NCBI GenBank assembly: GCA_009772985.1
Contig: WOUS01000001.1
Location: forward strand, 186,001 to 250,000
DNA from: Anaerolineaceae bacterium
Lineage (GTDB): Bacteria > Chloroflexota > Anaerolineae > Anaerolineales > Villigracilaceae
Direction: 5' to 3'
Length of the DNA: 64,000 bases
Shown one piece after another: positions 61,835 to 64,000 of this stretch. The translations under genes and the position numbers were made by a program. Each line of letters opens with the position of its first letter. The first letter of the stretch is position 1. The notes beneath the pieces were generated by a model. The model was not told the DNA's origin and searched no databases. It was given only the letters and a program-made list of their open reading frames with translations.

Positions 61835-63199
61835 ATGAAAAAACGATTAATCGAGAGAGAAAATTCTGACATAAGTTATTATCAGAAACTCCTCAATGAG
61901 CTTTATTCAGACCTTAATCGAGGGCGAACTGTTGAGGATATTTACGGTTACCTGGCAAGAACAACCGGCTATTTGGGAAAAGCCATTATTTTGGGCTCTC
62001 CGGACCACTCAAAATTCGTCCAGCCAATTTCTTGGTTATTATCACTCTCCACAAAGTTAAAGGTTGATTTGCAAGACGCCTTCTGCAGGAAGTATCCGGG
62101 TATCTGTCCAAATTGCTTGGAGGCACCCTGTGTTTGTGCGAAAACCAATAAAATGCCATCAAGGCCAATCCCAGCTTACAAAATGAGTGAGGAACTATAT
62201 TTTAGATTTGAAGCATTCCGAAGCACAATCAAAGTGGTCAATCTGGATCAGGCTGTTAGAAATATTACCGAGATTTACTCTGTAAATGAGCTGGTATGGT
62301 TATATTCTGGACCTTGGAGGCATGTTGTAAAAATTTACGAGGGGGCATCTGAGATTCACGAAGCAATTAGTAGTTATCAAAAAAACGAGAAGCCTCTCAA
62401 TTCAGTTGCAGCTGAACTTGCAGATGTCCTTGCTTGGATCGTGGGGGCGTGGGGAATAATATTCCCAAAAACGTCTTTAGATGATGCTTTTATTAATTAC
62501 TATCTTGATGGTTGTCCAGTTTGTAAATCTTTTCCCTGTAAATGTGATTTGCATAGTAGTAGACCGGCAGGATTGGTAAACTATAAACAATTAGCCACCG
62601 TAAGAGAGAAAATAGACGAGCTTAGCAAGCTATTGCCGGATTATCAAGATGATATGGCAGAATTATCTAGGTCTTTGGATCATGTGATTCAGTCTCAATC
62701 TGATCCAACTGCTAAGGTTGTTGTCTCTCAAACCAAAGACACGATCGAAAAAATAAAGCAAACAATCTCAAGCACAGATGCTGAGAATGTGAGCAACGAG
62801 AGCGAGAATGAAGGTCAAACGATAACATCAGTTCGTTATGATGTGTTTTTAAGTTACTCTACAAAAGATAAAGTCGAAGCAAAGAAAATAGAAACTTTCC
62901 TAACAAAGAAGAATTTAAGAGTATTTCTATCCGAAAAAGATATTAAACCCGCATCCAACTGGAAAAAGGACATACAAAATGCACTTACTAACTCAAAACT
63001 TTTGTGTGTCTTGGCTACACCAAATAGTTTGGGCAGTGAATGGGTTATAACAGAATGGGGAGCAGCTTGGGCGATGCGGATTCGTATTCTTCCTATTCTG
63101 CTTCGCTGCTCATTAAAAGATTTGCCCGAAAGATTGAAAGATTATCAATCTATAGATTTTCACGAAATGGCTAAAATCCTTGATGTTTTGAAAGAATGA
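61835..63199 (+). CDS. two MazG-like zinc modules fused to a TIR domain (putative defence effector)
   Basis: A 454-residue protein. Residues 15-103 look like a degenerate MazG-type helical domain ending in a Cys4 knuckle (CPNCLEAPCVC, Cys91/94/99/101). Residues 120-238 are a second copy with the MazG metal pattern ELADVLAW (Glu194, Asp197), LDDAF, and a second knuckle CPVCKSFPCKC (227-237). A charged helical region (250-330) leads to a C-terminal TIR domain (334-454): YDVFLSYSTKDK, then SEWVITEWGAAW with the NADase-type Glu407. TIR effectors degrade NAD when triggered by infection. Nucleotide sensing by the MazG part is inferred. Confidence 0.82.
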   Translation: MKKRLIERENSDISYYQKLLNELYSDLNRGRTVEDIYGYLARTTGYLGKAIILGSPDHSKFVQPISWLLSLSTKLKVDLQDAFCRKYPGICPNCLEAPCVCAKTNKMPSRPIPAYKMSEELYFRFEAFRSTIKVVNLDQAVRNITEIYSVNELVWLYSGPWRHVVKIYEGASEIHEAISSYQKNEKPLNSVAAELADVLAWIVGAWGIIFPKTSLDDAFINYYLDGCPVCKSFPCKCDLHSSRPAGLVNYKQLATVREKIDELSKLLPDYQDDMAELSRSLDHVIQSQSDPTAKVVVSQTKDTIEKIKQTISSTDAENVSNESENEGQTITSVRYDVFLSYSTKDKVEAKKIETFLTKKNLRVFLSEKDIKPASNWKKDIQNALTNSKLLCVLATPNSLGSEWVITEWGAAWAMRIRILPILLRCSLKDLPERLKDYQSIDFHEMAKILDVLKE

Positions 63200-63230
63200 T
63201 TGCAACAATACGTGGACATTTAACTTTTGG

Positions 63231-63264
63231 TACAAAGCGTGAGCCTCATCGCTCACGCTTTGTA
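63231..63264 (+). terminator. strong hairpin terminating the island operon
   Basis: TACAAAGCGTGAGC pairs with GCTCACGCTTTGTA around six bases. T-run is weak, but the stem is perfect. Confidence 0.7.
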
Positions 63265-63275
63265 CTTCGCTCTTC

Positions 63276-63385
63276 TTACTCCTCCCCCATCTCCCCTCCC
63301 CCCAAATCCGGCAACTCCTTCTCGATCTCCTCGGGCGACTGGCCCTTCTCCAGCCGGTCCACCACTTCGCCGAATTCGGGCGGCA
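63276..63385 (-). repeat. truncated duplicate of the 3' end of the FmdB-like gene (copy 1)
   Basis: 110 bp, differing at about six positions (all C/T) from 63810-63919. Read on the minus strand it still encodes PPEFGEVVDRLEKGQ...MGEE and the stop codon. Together with copy 2 it flanks the DUF433/DUF5615 segment. Confidence 0.9.
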
Positions 63386-63428
63386 ATTACCCCGTAAGAA
63401 AGCGTGTATACTGTGACCGGAGGCTGTT

Positions 63429-63656
63429 ATGACTGAGATTGCTCCCGGCATTTCTGCAGATTCAAAGGTGCGCTTTGGCAAACCCGCCATCCGCGGCACG
63501 CGTGTGCCGGTTGACACGGTCGTTGCGCGCGTCGCAGCGGGCGTGGAGATCAAGAAAGTGGCAGAAGAATACGCCATCACCGAAGCCGACGTGTACAACG
63601 CCCTCCACTACGCCGCCCTGCGTCTCGCAGAAGAACAGGTCTGGGTGACTGCATGA
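63429..63656 (+). CDS. DUF433 antitoxin-like protein
   Basis: A 75-residue DUF433 protein: MTEIAPGISADSKVRFGKPAIRGTRVPVDTVVARVAAGVEIKKVAEEYAIT... has the R-F-G-KP-x-I-x-GTRV motif that defines the family and a helix-turn-helix-like middle. GGAGG and TATACT precede the ATG. DUF433 proteins are antitoxins of DUF5615 (PIN-like) toxins; here only the toxin's tail remains downstream. Confidence 0.85.
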   Translation: MTEIAPGISADSKVRFGKPAIRGTRVPVDTVVARVAAGVEIKKVAEEYAITEADVYNALHYAALRLAEEQVWVTA

Positions 63657-63657
63657 G

Positions 63658-63792
63658 GTTGTAAGGATTCCAGACAGTGAATCGATAGAACGATTCAACA
63701 AAGAAGTGCTGCGCGCCGTCAAGGGAGTTGGGGAGAATCTATCGCATCACCTGGCTATTGTCGAAATTGGCAGAGTCCGCCTGCGCGGTTGA
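63658..63792 (+). pseudogene. C-terminal remnant of a DUF5615-like toxin
   Basis: Directly after the DUF433 stop, 44 codons in another frame read VVRIPDSESIERFNKEVLRAVKG and end in LAIVEIGRVRLRG, the usual last strand of DUF5615 proteins (LVxVExGRxRxR). No start codon or N-terminal part is present, so the toxin has lost about two thirds of its length. Confidence 0.6.
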
Positions 63793-63809
63793 GCATTTCT
63801 GTTCCCGTT

Positions 63810-63919
63810 TTACTCCTCCCCCATCTCTCCTTCCCCTAAATCCGGCAACTCCTTCTCGATCTCCTCGGGCGATTGGCCCTTCTCCAGCCGGTCCACCACC
63901 TCGCTGAATTCGGGCGGCA
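63810..63919 (-). repeat. parent copy of the 110-bp duplication (copy 2)
   Basis: The 3' 110 bp of the FmdB-like gene, repeated at 63276-63385 with about six transitions. Confidence 0.9.
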
Positions 63920-64000
63920 TCTCCTCGCCCATTTCGTTCCCCATTTTTCGCATCATGCGTCCCATCGCCTGCGGATCGTCCTCCAGTCCCGCCAGCGCGG
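63810..64000 (-). CDS. FmdB-like family protein, C-terminal part (runs off right edge)
   Basis: The last 62 codons read LAGLEDDPQAMGRMMRKMGNEMGEEMPPEFSEVVDRLEKG, then SPEEIEKELPDLGEGEMGEE and the stop. This Met/Glu-rich tail with EMPPEFxEVVxRLExGxSPEEIE is what I know from FmdB-type zinc-ribbon proteins of this phylum; the zinc ribbon itself would lie beyond the edge, so the family call is tentative. Confidence 0.6.
   Translation of the reverse strand, partial: ALAGLEDDPQAMGRMMRKMGNEMGEEMPPEFSEVVDRLEKGQSPEEIEKELPDLGEGEMGEE

Overview
The window is a high-GC, gene-dense piece of a bacterial chromosome, probably Chloroflexota and most likely Anaerolineae-like. This is an inference from gene content: an Elp3 of the stand-alone bacterial type known from Dehalococcoides, a HrcA/CIRCE-controlled groESL, PdxS/PdxT, a SpoIIIAA-like ATPase with an R3H domain, many one-anchor proteins with Thr/Pro-rich extracellular linkers, and short palindromic intergenic repeats. 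No rRNA, CRISPR array, prophage or full insertion sequence was seen.

Layout. 1-7.5 kb: partial clpC, MazG, an M42 peptidase, a membrane-anchored Cas4-like protein split over two genes, nadK, a zinc-finger membrane protein and recN. 7.5-17 kb: tRNA-Arg and tRNA-Lys, a surE, an anchored protein and a PpiC-type foldase, groESL with CIRCE and promoter, two TPR proteins, a HAD phosphatase and a DUF389/SH3 membrane protein. 17-19 kb: a phosphoglucomutase/phosphomannomutase whose frame is broken. 19-27 kb: a tightly overlapping minus-strand operon of unknown function (GlmL/MutL-like ATPase, polytopic membrane proteins, and a zinc-ribbon protein with twelve P-x-W-L motifs). 27-36 kb: GNAT, PRPP synthetase, bacterioferritin, mutM, divergent elp3 and Trm9-like methyltransferase, AMP nucleosidase, an alkyltransferase-like protein and a second surE. 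36-45 kb: lipoproteins, an M23 peptidase with a long Thr/Pro stalk, a DUF5671-type membrane protein and dnaN. 45.8-54 kb: a PPDK_N protein, a GAF histidine kinase and a GntR/slipin/ABC operon. 54-59 kb: pdxS and pdxT separated by a toxin-antitoxin-like pair, a nucleotidyltransferase pair and the R3H ATPase.

59.3-63.8 kb is an AT-richer accessory island. It holds three thymidylate-kinase-like genes (one without P-loop and Asp-Arg motif, one with Thr for the P-loop Lys, one canonical) followed by a protein with two MazG-like zinc modules and a TIR domain. Next come a DUF433 antitoxin, the remains of its DUF5615 partner, and a 110-bp duplication of the 3' end of the FmdB-like gene at the right edge. 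I regard this as the best candidate for an undescribed (possibly anti-phage) system; other strong candidates are the split Cas4 pair, the P-x-W-L/GlmL-like operon and the Elp3-Trm9 pair.

Expression signals recur. At least seven genes have a TATAAT-like box six to eight bases before the start codon and no Shine-Dalgarno, so leaderless transcription appears common. Small inverted-repeat elements fill intergenic gaps, and one has inserted in frame into elp3 with an 8-bp target duplication.
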